DNA of 64,000 nucleotides from Roseinatronobacter alkalisoli (GCF_028745735.1 NZ_JAQZSM010000002.1:248001-312000), one strand, 5' to 3'. Shown: positions 9,555-19,048, counted from the first letter of the stretch. Made by a program: numbers and translations. Notes: a model not told the origin generated them from the sequence alone.

Positions 9555-10754
9555 ATGACCACGGACGCCAGTGAAGCAGAAGACCGAAAGCCGCGGCCGG
9601 GGGTGCTCGCTGGAAACCTTGGTGAACCCATTCGGCTCCAAGATGTGCAACTCGTGGGAGTATCGGCAACTGCATCACAGCCTGGTGGGCAAGTAAGCGT
9701 CTACACCAAAATGGCACTCACCTCTGACGATGCGATGTTCTACAAGATTATCGGCGGTATGTCCCGGGCTATCCAAGGCTTCGCGCAGGCGTCCGGCGTA
9801 GGCGTATCAATTGAGCGAGCATCCACCGTTCTTCTCGTTATAAAGCCGGACGCATCAGCGGAGCTGTGGGTGGACAAGGCCGCTATGGTCGTTCACCAGC
9901 GCCTCAAGCGTCCCGGCGCGATGCCGGGTGGGACTGTCTTATTCGAGAGTGATGTCGCCGACGTTCTTGCTGTCGAATTCCCACTCGTGGAAATTGCGCC
10001 CCAAGACCGAATACTGCTGATACTGCGCGAGGGTTGGCGGTTCGCGTTATACTTCGACTTGGACCGAAGCAATGGCGACATGGATTTGTTGGCGGCACAG
10101 CGGACAATGGGCGCGCTTCTTCGCCATATGAAATATGCCGACCTATACGCAGCGGTCGCAAATACCCCCCTCTTCGAAAAGATTGTGTCCGCCGGCTGGT
10201 TTCCATTTTTGGAACTCATGTCCGGCGAGTTTCAGATGCTGACTGGTATGCTGGATGCCCAGCTATCCTTAGAACAGGCAGAAGCTACGCTGCTCTCAAA
10301 ATTTGATGATGCCCGAATTGAACGTATGTTTGAGCGGTGGATGCAAAGGGCTCACTTCCGAGAGAAGGAAGCAATTATGCGCTCTGCCGTCAATGCGTTT
10401 AAGGCGAAAGATCCGGTTTCAGTCATCAAAAACGCGCTTACAGAGATCGAAGGAATTATGGCGGAGGCCTATTATCGTGGGACAGGCAAGCACACGAGAA
10501 AAATTCCCGATATGCTTAAGTTCGTGGTTGAGTCATCAAGCAATCGAGAAGGTGAAAAAGACACTCTTCTCTTTCCGTCCGCATTTGCTCGATATTTGAG
10601 AGACTATACCTATGCGAGCTTTGATCGCGGAGAGCCCATCGAAACCCTGTCTCGACATGCCGTGGGCCATGGTCTGGCGCGGAGCGAGCAATATACGATG
10701 ACGCGCGCACTCCAGTCGCTCCTGACAATCGATCAGCTTGCGTTTTACGGATAG
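9555..10754 (+). CDS. Unrecognised protein with HEPN-like C-terminus
   Basis: The protein has 399 residues from the ATG at 9555 (MTTDASEAE). An N-terminal part of mixed strands (about 20-190) is followed by a helical C-terminal part. Near the end, R367-HAVG-H372 fits the RX4-6H motif of HEPN ribonucleases and sits in a helix context typical of HEPN proteins (RHAVGHG, then aromatic and Leu-rich residues to the stop). I recognise no named family for the N-terminal part. Codon use is less GC-biased than its neighbours and it stands alone, which suggests transfer. A toxin-like or defence role is inference only. Confidence 0.6.
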   Translation: MTTDASEAEDRKPRPGVLAGNLGEPIRLQDVQLVGVSATASQPGGQVSVYTKMALTSDDAMFYKIIGGMSRAIQGFAQASGVGVSIERASTVLLVIKPDASAELWVDKAAMVVHQRLKRPGAMPGGTVLFESDVADVLAVEFPLVEIAPQDRILLILREGWRFALYFDLDRSNGDMDLLAAQRTMGALLRHMKYADLYAAVANTPLFEKIVSAGWFPFLELMSGEFQMLTGMLDAQLSLEQAEATLLSKFDDARIERMFERWMQRAHFREKEAIMRSAVNAFKAKDPVSVIKNALTEIEGIMAEAYYRGTGKHTRKIPDMLKFVVESSSNREGEKDTLLFPSAFARYLRDYTYASFDRGEPIETLSRHAVGHGLARSEQYTMTRALQSLLTIDQLAFYG

Positions 10755-10945
10755 TTCCCCATGAAAGCGATCATTGCTGTTCGGAGTGGCTTCCTCCGTC
10801 CAATTCAGGATCGAGACTGGGGCGACCAGGCACAATGACTACAACGATGGGTAGGATGCATCTGCCCATGAATGCAGCATAGTCACGAATGGCCGCTTCG
10901 TCCCGCTTTCCTGCCATTCGTCAATACCCGCCCCCCAACCCCACG

Positions 10946-10972
10946 CAAAAAGCCGCACCCGAAGGTGCGGCT
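10946..10972 (-). terminator. Rho-independent terminator of the first gap gene
   Basis: On the minus strand a 9-bp GC-rich stem (AGCCGCACC/GGTGCGGCT) with a TTCG tetraloop is followed by TTTTTGCG. It begins 25 bp past the gap stop codon. Confidence 0.88.
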
Positions 10973-10996
10973 TCCGGCTGTCTCTCGGGCGTGTGC

Positions 10997-11998
10997 TCAG
11001 CCTGCGCGTGCCATGGCGGCGGCGGTGTCGAGCATGCGGTTTGAAAAGCCCCATTCGTTGTCATACCAGCTCAGCACCCGCACCATACGCCCTTCCAGAA
11101 CCTTGGTCTGGTCCAGATGGAAAATGGATGACCGCGGGTCATGGTTGAAATCCATGCTGACATTGGGCTGGTCGGTCACGCCCAGGATACCCTTCAGCGG
11201 GCCATCGGACGCGGCGGCCACCATGGCGGCGTTGATTTCTTCGACCGTGACATCGCGCGCGGCCTCGAATGTCAGGTCCACAACCGAGACATTGGGCGTG
11301 GGCACGCGGATGGCCACACCATCAAGCTTGCCGTTCAGTTCCGGCAGCACCAGACCAACGGCGCGCGCGGCCCCTGTCGATGTGGGGATCATGCTCATCG
11401 CAGCGGCGCGGGCGCGGTACATGTCCTTGTGCATCGTGTCCAGCGTGGGCTGATCGCCCGTATAGCTGTGGATGGTGGTCATGAAGCCACGCGAAATGCC
11501 GACAGTATCATTCAGAACCTTGACCACAGGGCTAAGGCAGTTGGTGGTGCAGGACCCGTTGGACACAATGCGGTCCGCAGCGGTCAGCTGGTCATGGTTG
11601 ACGCCAAACACAATCGTCTTGTCCGCGCCACCTGACGGGGCGGAGACCAGAACCTTGCCCGCGCGGCCCAGATGCACCTTGGCCTTGTCGGCATCGGTGA
11701 AAATCCCGGTGCATTCCAGCACGATGTCGATATCATCCCACGGCAGGTTCGCCGGGTCGCGTTCGGCGGTTACCTTGATCGGACCGCGCCCGACATCGAT
11801 GCAATCGCCGTCCACCGTCACTGTCGTCGGGAACCGGCCATGCACGGAATCGAAGCGCAGCAGATGCGCGCTGTTTTCAACCGGGCCAAGGTCGTTGATG
11901 GCAACGATTTCCAGATCATCGCGGTTCTGCTCGACCAGGGCGCGCAGCACCAGCCGCCCGATACGGCCAAACCCGTTAATGGCAAGACGTGTGGTCAT
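10997..11998 (-). CDS. gap: Type I glyceraldehyde-3-phosphate dehydrogenase, NAD-type
   Basis: The protein has 333 residues. The Rossmann loop is GFGRIGR (9-15). Asp36 (AINDLG) occupies the position of the Asp that contacts the NAD ribose in NAD-specific enzymes. The catalytic Cys150 lies in SNGSCTTNC. It interconverts glyceraldehyde-3-phosphate and 1,3-bisphosphoglycerate. A paralogue lies 345 bp upstream, and each copy has its own terminator, so they are separate transcription units. The Asp here and Ala in the paralogue suggest a catabolic role for this copy. Confidence 0.95.
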   Translation of the reverse strand: MTTRLAINGFGRIGRLVLRALVEQNRDDLEIVAINDLGPVENSAHLLRFDSVHGRFPTTVTVDGDCIDVGRGPIKVTAERDPANLPWDDIDIVLECTGIFTDADKAKVHLGRAGKVLVSAPSGGADKTIVFGVNHDQLTAADRIVSNGSCTTNCLSPVVKVLNDTVGISRGFMTTIHSYTGDQPTLDTMHKDMYRARAAAMSMIPTSTGAARAVGLVLPELNGKLDGVAIRVPTPNVSVVDLTFEAARDVTVEEINAAMVAAASDGPLKGILGVTDQPNVSMDFNHDPRSSIFHLDQTKVLEGRMVRVLSWYDNEWGFSNRMLDTAAAMARAG

Positions 11999-12292
11999 CA
12001 GCCTTATTCCCCATGTTTGAAGCGTGGTTTGAAATTCTGTGATTGCGCTAACATGAACCGGACCCGAAAATCAAGCGGCATGCTGGAAAACATGCGCCTG
12101 TGGCCAGGATCGGGGCCGTTTCTGCAGATGGTTACAACCCTGGGCGCAGGATCATAACAAGCATAACCGCAGGGGCTGGTCAATTCCGGGGCTATAGCGG
12201 GCGTTGGAAATTACCAAAGGCACAGCTGGCCCACAGCCTGTCGATTACGGGCCTGCACGCCGATAATGTGACAGCCCGCGTCACCCCATGAA
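11999..12292. other. Intergenic region between the two gap genes, promoter of the downstream copy
   Basis: No credible gene is seen on either strand. The stretch must hold the promoter of the leftward gap gene starting at 11998. No palindrome or known regulator site is obvious. Confidence 0.5.
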
Positions 12293-12320
12293 AAAGGCCC
12301 GCCTTATGGGGCGGGCCTTT
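12293..12320 (-). terminator. Rho-independent terminator of the second gap gene
   Basis: The stem is AAAGGCCCGCC/GGCGGGCCTTT (11 bp) with a short loop, followed on the minus strand by a T-run. It starts 23 bp after the stop of the gap paralogue at 12344. Confidence 0.88.
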
Positions 12321-12343
12321 GTGCGTCCGGACATGGCGTGTCG

Positions 12344-13348
12344 TCAGTGGATCAGCCGGCCCATCGCGGCGGCGACATCGGCCATGCGGCATGAAAAACC
12401 CCATTCATTGTCATACCATGCCAGCACCCGCACCATGCGCCCCCCCACAACCTTGGTCTGGTCAGGCGCAAAGACCGAGGAATGCGGCGTATGGTTGAAA
12501 TCGATGGATACTTTCGGTTCGGGATCATAGGCCAGCACAGCCCCCATGGGGCCATTCGCGGCCTCGCGCATGATGGCATTCACTTCCGCGACAGTGACAT
12601 CACGCCCGGCATAGAATGTCAGGTCGACCGCGCTGACATTGGGGGTGGGCACGCGCAGGGCGGTGCCGTCCAGTTTGCCCGCCAGTTCCGGCAGTACCTC
12701 GCCCAGGGCCTTGGCCGCGCCGGTTGACGTGGGGATCATGGCCATTGCTGCGGCACGCGCGCGGTACAGATCCGTGTGGCGGCGGTCCAGCGTGGGCTGG
12801 TCGCCCGTATAGCTGTGCACAGTTGTCATGATACCGGATTCAATGCCGATTGCATCATTCAGCACCTTGGCCAGCGGCGCCAGACAATTGGTCGTGCAGG
12901 ACCCGTTGGACACAACAAGCTGGTCCGCGCGCAGGCTGCGATGGTTGACGCCGTAAACAATGGTTGCATCAGCATTTTTGGCCGGGGCCGATACCAGCAC
13001 GCGCGATGCACCCCGCCCCAGATGGACAGCCGCCTTGTCGCGGTCATTGAATTTGCCAGTGCATTCCAGCACGACGTCAACGCCGTCCCAGTCCAGTTCG
13101 TCTGGGTTATAGGTGGACATCACCTTGATTGGTCCGCGCCCCAGATCCAGCATATCCCCGTCAACGCGAATGGTGCCGGGAAAGCGCCCATGGACGGAAT
13201 CGTATTTCAGCAGATGTGCGTTGGTTTCAATCGGGCCGGTGGCGTTGATTCTGACCACTTCCACGTCATTGCGGGCACTTTCCGCGATATGTGCAAGGGT
13301 GCAGCGCCCGATGCGCCCGAATCCGTTGATCCCGATGGTGATTGTCAT
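12344..13348 (-). CDS. gap: Type I glyceraldehyde-3-phosphate dehydrogenase, probably NADP-using paralogue
   Basis: The protein has 334 residues from the ATG at 13348, chosen because [15 protein letters not shown] aligns with the paralogue's start. The Rossmann loop is intact and catalytic Cys151 lies in SNGSCTTNC. The residue aligned with Asp36 of the neighbouring copy is Ala36 (RINATG). Loss of this Asp is seen in GapB of Bacillus subtilis, which prefers NADP and works in the gluconeogenic direction. I infer a similar preference here. The two copies are clearly homologous along their whole length and probably arose by duplication or were brought together early. Confidence 0.93.
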   Translation of the reverse strand: MTITIGINGFGRIGRCTLAHIAESARNDVEVVRINATGPIETNAHLLKYDSVHGRFPGTIRVDGDMLDLGRGPIKVMSTYNPDELDWDGVDVVLECTGKFNDRDKAAVHLGRGASRVLVSAPAKNADATIVYGVNHRSLRADQLVVSNGSCTTNCLAPLAKVLNDAIGIESGIMTTVHSYTGDQPTLDRRHTDLYRARAAAMAMIPTSTGAAKALGEVLPELAGKLDGTALRVPTPNVSAVDLTFYAGRDVTVAEVNAIMREAANGPMGAVLAYDPEPKVSIDFNHTPHSSVFAPDQTKVVGGRMVRVLAWYDNEWGFSCRMADVAAAMGRLIH

Positions 13349-13572
13349 GTCCCATTCTCCGCGCTGTGCCGTCATGGGGGGTATAGCCAGCGCATCACGG
13401 CGGAAAAAGGGTCAAAAGCTGTTCAGAACGAGCACGTTAGCGCAATCTTGCCCTGATAGGGCTAACGCCGCTGCGCAAATAGGCGTTATGTGCCGGTGCC
13501 CGCCCCTTGCGCCGCGCCCCCTGCCGTTGCAAGAAGTAGGGCGGGTATGCCCGCGCGCAGCACGACCCGCCC

Positions 13573-14118
13573 ATGCAGGAGCACAGCGATTTGGCCCTTC
13601 TTGATAACATCCTAAGCCTCATCGATATGCGGTCCTTCTCCTCTGTCTGGTTCTGGATTGTTGTGGCGCTGTTCTGGTCGACTGTGACTCATAATGTGCT
13701 TGGCGTGTCCTATGACATGATCGTGCAGGCCCGCAAGAAAGGCGGGCAGACGCTGGAAGATGTGCAGGTGCTGGTCGAAATCCATGTCCGTCGCATGCTG
13801 AGCATGGTGCGCAATGTCGGGCACTGGATGCTGGGATTTGTGACGGCAACCATGTCGCTGATCTTTGTTCTGGCGTTCGGCTACGGGCTGGAACTGGCGC
13901 AGGCATTGTTTCTGCTGCTGCTGCCGCTGACCATCATACGGCTGATGGCGCTGCGGCTTGCCTTTCGTGTAGAACGCGAAAGGCTGGCCGCTGACCGCTT
14001 GCTGCGCGCGTTGCTGCGCCACCGGCTCTGGGTGCAGTTGCTGGGGGTTGTCATCATATTCCTGACGGCAATCTGGGGCATGTTGCGGGTCATGAGCGCA
14101 TCGGTCCTGTCCGTCTGA
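13573..14118 (+). CDS. Small integral membrane protein (roseobacter 'component of SufBCD complex' type)
   Basis: The protein has 181 residues with an opening LIDMRSFSSVWFWIV and hydrophobic segments near 24-40, 84-105, 108-126 and 155-172, so about four membrane helices. Between the first two is a charged cytoplasmic loop (ARKKGGQTLEDVQVLVEI). In related genomes proteins with this opening carry the label component of SufBCD complex, but nothing in the sequence shows an Fe-S role and no suf genes are nearby. It is monocistronic with no clear partner. Confidence 0.65.
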   Translation: MQEHSDLALLDNILSLIDMRSFSSVWFWIVVALFWSTVTHNVLGVSYDMIVQARKKGGQTLEDVQVLVEIHVRRMLSMVRNVGHWMLGFVTATMSLIFVLAFGYGLELAQALFLLLLPLTIIRLMALRLAFRVERERLAADRLLRALLRHRLWVQLLGVVIIFLTAIWGMLRVMSASVLSV

Positions 14119-14338
14119 AGGCGGGTGTGATCAGCGTGAAGCGCCTTGAGTGCGGCGGGCTGGCTTGAAACAACCTTCGGGGAATTCCCAGACAGCGCGG
14201 CACAAAGGCCGCAGGCCGGTGACATGACCCATGGTCCGGAATTTTCCGGCCCTTGTTGTGCCGCCGGTCATCGGCATGTTTCAGGGGCATGTCGCGCAAC
14301 ACCATGCGAACCGGCTCTGCGCGACAGATGCCAACCGC

Positions 14339-15181
14339 CTATCCGACAAGCGGCAGCTGGCCCTTATGCGCGCGATCAAACCCTTCTTTGACCGCGTGTT
14401 CTGCTGCCATGCTCAGGTGTTTGCGGTCCGGGAATTCCGCGACACGCAGGGCAGGGTGGAACACCAGATCGACATGTCCGCGTTGCGACTGCGCCAGTAT
14501 ATACAGCAGATGGCCCCCGAAATCCATGTCGCCCCACCAGCCATACAGGTGCCTTTCCTGCCCCGCAGCGGGATGGTAGGCAATTGTAACCGGCTGAATA
14601 TAAAGAAAATCCTGTAATTCCGGGGCAAAGAACGCTTCGAATAATGTTGACTTGAAAGGCAGCACGCGCAGGCCATCCGAACTGGTGCCCTCCGGGAAGA
14701 ACAGCAACCGGTGGCCCGCACGCAGCCGCGCTTCGAACAGCAATTTCTGGCGCGCAGCATCACGCCGGTCCCGCCGGATGAAGACTGTTCCAGTCGCCCG
14801 CGCAAGCCAGCCAATGCCAGCCCAGCGCGCGACCTCTGCCTTGGCGACGAAGTAAACCCTGTCTGCGGCATTCAGGACAAAGATATCCAGCCATGACGCA
14901 TGATTGGCCACGACAGCGCCGCGCGCGGTCATGGGCTGTCCGTGATGCTTCAGGCGCAGGCCCAGAATCAACAAGGCCATGCGGCAGACATTTTGTGTCA
15001 GATAAGGCGTAAACGGACGGCGCAAGCCAAATACCGGACGCTCCAGCAGCCGCAGGATCAGCAAAACCCCCAGCCCGCCGAACAGCAGCGGTACCAGCAG
15101 ACACAGACGCAGGGTAATTCTGGGCCAGTCGCGCCAGCGCAGCCTTGTGGCAGGCGGCGGAAGGTCGGCCCCCCATGTCAT
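14339..15181 (-). CDS. olsA: Lyso-ornithine lipid O-acyltransferase
   Basis: This is a 280-residue PlsC-type acyltransferase. The catalytic HX4D is at H94-D99 (NHASWLD) and the substrate-binding block FPEGTSSDG at about 162-170. One N-terminal hydrophobic segment (25-45) holds it to the inner membrane. It adds the second, ester-linked fatty acid to lyso-ornithine lipid. It overlaps the upstream acyltransferase by ATGA, so translation is coupled. A 1-acylglycerol-3-phosphate acyltransferase is the alternative, but the pairing with the OlsB homologue argues for OlsA. Confidence 0.85.
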   Translation of the reverse strand: MTWGADLPPPATRLRWRDWPRITLRLCLLVPLLFGGLGVLLILRLLERPVFGLRRPFTPYLTQNVCRMALLILGLRLKHHGQPMTARGAVVANHASWLDIFVLNAADRVYFVAKAEVARWAGIGWLARATGTVFIRRDRRDAARQKLLFEARLRAGHRLLFFPEGTSSDGLRVLPFKSTLFEAFFAPELQDFLYIQPVTIAYHPAAGQERHLYGWWGDMDFGGHLLYILAQSQRGHVDLVFHPALRVAEFPDRKHLSMAAEHAVKEGFDRAHKGQLPLVG

Positions 15182-15954
15182 GGCGCAGAATGCCCTTTGG
15201 TGGTCAGCCCATAGGCCGCGCGCGTCATCGCATGGGTGTCAAGGATCAGGCAGATATCGGTTGTGCGGAAATCATGATCAATGAATGCCCCGTCGCCAAT
15301 GACACCGCCGATGCGCAGATAGGCCTTTATCAATGACGGAACCTGCGCCAGGGCTACCTTGCGGTCCAGCCTGTCGGGGGGGACCAGATCCATGCTCTGG
15401 TATGTTCTGGCGCGTACGCGCAGGGCGGGCGGCGCCAGATATTGCTGGTGCAGCAGGCTTAGCGGCTGCGCCAGTGCCTGCGGGTCCGTGCCGTGGAAAC
15501 TGGCCGCCCCGAACAGGATATCGTGGTCATGCCGCCTGACATATTCTGCAAGCGCCTGCCACATCAGCAGCATTCCGGGGCCACCGCGATAGGCCGTGTC
15601 CACGCAGGACCGCCCCAGTTCCAGCAATCTGCGCCCCGACTCCCGCAGTGGGCGCAGATCAAATTCGCGGTCACAATAGAAGCGCCCGGTCTGCGCCAGC
15701 CGGTCGTCCGGCAACAGCCTGTATGCCCCGACAACATGCTGGCAGTCGTCGGGGTTCAGGCGGGTGTCCACCAGCAGAAGATGGTCAAAATACGGGTCCA
15801 GTTCGTCGCATTCCAGCCTGTTTGCGTGGTCGACCAACAGGCCCTCGCCGCCCAGTTCTTCAATGAACACACGATAGCGCAGGTGCTGCGCAGCCCTTAT
15901 ATCCGCGTCATCGCGGGCAAGCCGCACTGCGAGTCGTGATTGATCGACGTTCAT
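15178..15954 (-). CDS. olsB: L-ornithine N-alpha-acyltransferase
   Basis: The protein has 258 residues from the ATG at 15954. It belongs to the GNAT-like OlsB/hemolysin family: RYRVFIEELGGEG near the N-terminus, YFDHLLLVD, then LELGRSCVD and a C-terminal half binding the acyl donor. It takes 3-hydroxyacyl-ACP to acylate the alpha-amino group of ornithine, the first step of phosphorus-free ornithine lipid synthesis. It forms a two-gene operon with olsA. Confidence 0.87.
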   Translation of the reverse strand: MNVDQSRLAVRLARDDADIRAAQHLRYRVFIEELGGEGLLVDHANRLECDELDPYFDHLLLVDTRLNPDDCQHVVGAYRLLPDDRLAQTGRFYCDREFDLRPLRESGRRLLELGRSCVDTAYRGGPGMLLMWQALAEYVRRHDHDILFGAASFHGTDPQALAQPLSLLHQQYLAPPALRVRARTYQSMDLVPPDRLDRKVALAQVPSLIKAYLRIGGVIGDGAFIDHDFRTTDICLILDTHAMTRAAYGLTTKGHSAP

Positions 15955-16093
15955 CCAGCCCTCTTTGCGCGGTGCTGCCCTGCCAGTCACAGAACGGTTC
16001 CGGCTTTACGCATCGAATGACAGGGTTGCAAGTTTGGATTGGCCTGAACGCCCCGCAAAGCCTATAAGGCTATGCAACATGTTGGGGGGGACG

Positions 16094-16270
16094 TCACAGA
16101 TTATACACAATTTCCAGCGTCACATGGTTGCCGTTAATGACTTTTTTACCTTCTTCTGGAAAATTGACAGTAACAAGGTTCGCGATGCGCGACTGGACCT
16201 GCCCGATGCCCCATTCCGGGTGCTGCGGGTGACGTACAAACATACCTGGTTCTAGGATAGAATGACTCAT
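16094..16270 (-). CDS. DUF3553 domain protein (58 aa)
   Basis: The frame from the ATG at 16270 gives MSHSILEPGMFVRHPQHPEW and continues with a small beta-rich domain (WGIGQVQS...GKKVINGN) typical of DUF3553. A longer in-frame extension is not coding-like because it lies over chpT. The fold resembles CarD/UvrD C-terminal Tudor-like domains, so binding of a protein or nucleic acid partner is plausible but unproven. Its start overlaps the divergent chpT start by 9 bp. Confidence 0.8.
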   Translation of the reverse strand: MSHSILEPGMFVRHPQHPEWGIGQVQSRIANLVTVNFPEEGKKVINGNHVTLEIVYNL

Positions 16271-16912
16271 TTGCATCATGATTATATTGACCGCCCGCCA
16301 TTGGAAAGCCCTGATGACATGCCGGATTTGGCGGCGCTGCTGACATCGCGTATCTGTCATGACCTGATCAGCCCGCTGGGTGCCATCGGCAACGGGGTTG
16401 AACTGATGGCGATGGCCAGCCCTGCGGATGGACCGGAACTGACCTTGATTGCTGAAAGCGTGACCATCGCGCATGCGCGTATCCGCTTGTTTCGCAGCGC
16501 TTTCGGCCCGGCCGCGCCCGGTCAGATGATTGCGCGGGATGACATCCAGTCCCTGCTTGCCGATTACGGGCGCATTACCCGTCACTGGACCGAATTCGAA
16601 GTTGCAGATGATTTGCCGCGCGCGGATGTGAAACTACTGTTACTTATGCTGATGTGTCTGGAAACCGCCTTGCCATGGGGCGGCGCGGTCCATGTCACCC
16701 CGACCCCGACCGGATACACCCTTCTGGCGGAGGCGGACCGTATCCAGTTTGATGCCATGCAATGGTCGATTCTGACAGGGGCCGCGTTTTCAGGCAACCA
16801 GCGTCCTGCAACCGTGCATTTCCTGCTTGGCGCAGTGGAATTGCGGCGCCAGGCGCGCGAACTTCACATTCACACATCCGCACAGACAGTCACATTACGA
16901 CTGACATCCTGA
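16262..16912 (+). CDS. chpT: ChpT-type histidine phosphotransferase
   Basis: The protein has 216 residues. The phosphorylated His33 lies in ICHDLISPLGAIGNGVEL, the characteristic dimerisation-helix motif of ChpT, followed by a degenerate ATPase-like domain. In the CckA-ChpT-CtrA phosphorelay it passes phosphate from CckA to CtrA (and CpdR), controlling motility and gene-transfer genes in Rhodobacterales. The ATG at 16262 overlaps the divergent DUF3553 start; an alternative ATG at 16319 (GGAAAG upstream) would remove 19 residues before the conserved part and is equally possible. Confidence 0.85.
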   Translation: MTHLHHDYIDRPPLESPDDMPDLAALLTSRICHDLISPLGAIGNGVELMAMASPADGPELTLIAESVTIAHARIRLFRSAFGPAAPGQMIARDDIQSLLADYGRITRHWTEFEVADDLPRADVKLLLLMLMCLETALPWGGAVHVTPTPTGYTLLAEADRIQFDAMQWSILTGAAFSGNQRPATVHFLLGAVELRRQARELHIHTSAQTVTLRLTS

Positions 16913-17346
16913 AAGCGGTGACACGCCGGTTGCACTTGCTGCATAGGGTTTGCTGCCCGGCATCGCAATCCGCAGTCACGTCAGACCTGTGGCCATGCGC
17001 GGCTGCTGAATGCTGCGCCCTGATCTGCATGTGAAGAACCGCGGCCCGCAATTGCGGACTGCGCCTGCAGTGATGCGCGCGCCCGGTCCCGTCAACGGCT
17101 TTCCCGGCCCCCGGATTGCGAGTATCCGCTATCATTTACCCTGTCATGGTGCCGGACCCGCCGGTCGGGGCCTGCCCGGTTGCGGCTATGGCGGGATTCG
17201 GAATGCCGGATAATGTTGTCTCGGAATTCTTGGGCGCCAGCGCGAAGAACTGCTGTTTTTTTGTGCGCGGATGCATCAACCAGTTGTTTGCCACGATTTG
17301 TTGAGAAAAAAATTGACTGACGGGATGCAGTTTCACATACAATTAT
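16913..17346. other. Gene-free stretch between chpT and the importer operon
   Basis: No convincing ORF is seen. The right part becomes AT-rich (from about 17290) and contains promoter-like sequence TTGACT at about 17313 before the operator-like palindrome of the importer operon. Confidence 0.45.
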
Positions 17347-17358
17347 ATTGTCAACAAT
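17347..17358. promoter_or_regulatory. Palindromic operator-like site upstream of the importer operon
   Basis: The site ATTGTCAACAAT is a near-palindrome (TTGT-N2-ACAA) 62 bp before the substrate-binding protein start, with a half-similar TTGTCGTCAA just downstream. The same core (TGTCAACA, TGTCGACA) occurs twice upstream of the racemase gene at 23817-23838. The form fits a GntR/FCD-type regulator, but no regulator gene is in the window. Confidence 0.5.
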
Positions 17359-17419
17359 TTTGTCGTCAATTGCCTTGCAAAGGGTCGGTTGATAGCTCAG
17401 GCCAACAGGAGAAGACATC

Positions 17420-19048
17420 ATGGCGCTTTCCAGATACACATTTGCCGCAGCTTTCGGTGCGGCGTCTGTCCTCAGCGTGCCGGTTGCGGCACTCGCTCAG
17501 GACAAGATTTTGCGCATCGGCATGACAGCCGCTGATATTCCGCGCACATTGGGCCAGCCGGATCAAGGGTTCGAAGGCAACCGTTTTACCGGGATGACCA
17601 TTTATGACAGCCTGACAGCCTGGGATTTGTCGAAAGAAGACGAGGCATCGGTCGTGATAGCATCGCTCGCGACAGATTGGGGGGTCGATCCCGAAGATAC
17701 CACCAAATGGATATTCACCCTGCGTGATGATGTCACATTCCATGACGGCACCCCCTTCAACGCCGAAGCGGTGGTCTGGAATGTGCAGAAAGTGCTGGAC
17801 GAAGACGCGCCCCATTTCGATGCCAGCCAGGTGGGCGTAACCGCGTCGCGCATGCCGACATTGCGTTCGGCGCGGGTGATCGACGAATTCACGGTGGAAC
17901 TGACGACATCGGAACCCGACAGCTTTCTGCCCATCAACCTGACCAACCTGTTCATGGCCTCGCCCAGTCACTGGCAGGCGAAATTCGATGAAACCGGCGA
18001 TGCGGAATCCGCATGGGCGGCCTTTGCGGCAGATCCCTCCGGTTCGGGCCCGTTCCGTGTAACGGGGTTTGTCCCGCGTGAGCGGCTGGAACTGGCCCCC
18101 AACACTGATTACTGGAACCCGGACCGCACGCCGAAACTGGACGGTGTGGTTCTGGTACCACTGCCTGAAGCGAATGCCCGCACAGCGGCACTGTTGTCGG
18201 GGCAGGTGGACTGGATCGAAGCACCCGCACCCGATGCCATTCCCCAGATTGAATCGCGCGGCTTCAACATCTATGCCAACCCGCAACCCCATGTCTGGCC
18301 GTGGCAATTGTCCTTTGCCGAAGGCTCGCCCTGGCTGGATATCCGCGTGCGCCACGCTGCCAATCTGTGCTTTGACCGCGAAGAACTGCAAATCCTGCTG
18401 GGTGGCTATATGGGTCTGCCGAAGGGCACGGTTGACCCGACCCACCCCTGGTGGGGCAATCCGGATTTCGACATCCGCTATGATCTGGACGAAGCGCAGC
18501 GCCTGATGTCCGAGGCGGGCTTTTCAGCGGAAAACCCGCTGGCTGTGAAGGTGCAGACATCGGCTTCAGGGTCGGGCCAGATGCAGCCCATCCCGATGAA
18601 CGAATACCTGCAACAGGCATTGCGCGATTGCTATTTCGATGTCGAACTGGATGTGATCGAATGGAACACGCTGTTCACCAACTGGCGGCGCGGGGCAACA
18701 GATGAAAGCGCGAATGGCGCGCATGCCATCAACGTGACCTTTGCCACCATGGACCCGTTCTTTGCGATGGTGCGCTTCAGTTCCACCGGTACATTCCCGC
18801 CCGTGTCCAATAACTGGGGCTATTTCGGCAATGACGAATTCGATGCGCTGATTGCCGATGCGCGCACCACGTTCGAGGATGACGCCCGCGATGCGGCGCT
18901 GGGCCGGCTGCACAAACGTCTGGTGGAAGAAGCGCCCTTCGTCTGGGTGGCGCATGACGCCGGCCCGCGCGCCATGTCCACGCGCGTGACCGGGGTTGTC
19001 CAACCCAAAAGCTGGTTCATCGACATCGCACCGATGGACATGGACTAA
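17420..19048 (+). CDS. ABC transporter substrate-binding protein, peptide/nickel family 5
   Basis: The protein has 542 residues with a Sec signal peptide (hydrophobic 8-23, probable cleavage after ALA at about 26). The mature part is a family 5 solute-binding protein: WIFTLRDDVTFHDGTPFNAE near 90-110 is the family signature. It captures peptides or a similar solute in the periplasm and delivers it to the two permeases encoded next. AACAGGAG precedes the ATG. The operon-linked Asp/Glu racemase suggests an amino-acid derived or cyclic-ureide substrate, which is inference. Confidence 0.9.
   Translation: MALSRYTFAAAFGAASVLSVPVAALAQDKILRIGMTAADIPRTLGQPDQGFEGNRFTGMTIYDSLTAWDLSKEDEASVVIASLATDWGVDPEDTTKWIFTLRDDVTFHDGTPFNAEAVVWNVQKVLDEDAPHFDASQVGVTASRMPTLRSARVIDEFTVELTTSEPDSFLPINLTNLFMASPSHWQAKFDETGDAESAWAAFAADPSGSGPFRVTGFVPRERLELAPNTDYWNPDRTPKLDGVVLVPLPEANARTAALLSGQVDWIEAPAPDAIPQIESRGFNIYANPQPHVWPWQLSFAEGSPWLDIRVRHAANLCFDREELQILLGGYMGLPKGTVDPTHPWWGNPDFDIRYDLDEAQRLMSEAGFSAENPLAVKVQTSASGSGQMQPIPMNEYLQQALRDCYFDVELDVIEWNTLFTNWRRGATDESANGAHAINVTFATMDPFFAMVRFSSTGTFPPVSNNWGYFGNDEFDALIADARTTFEDDARDAALGRLHKRLVEEAPFVWVAHDAGPRAMSTRVTGVVQPKSWFIDIAPMDMD

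Noticed and set aside
17116-17304. 62-codon plus-strand ORF before the importer operon
   Set aside because: Cys- and Pro-rich unusual composition, no ribosome site, and lies in the promoter region.
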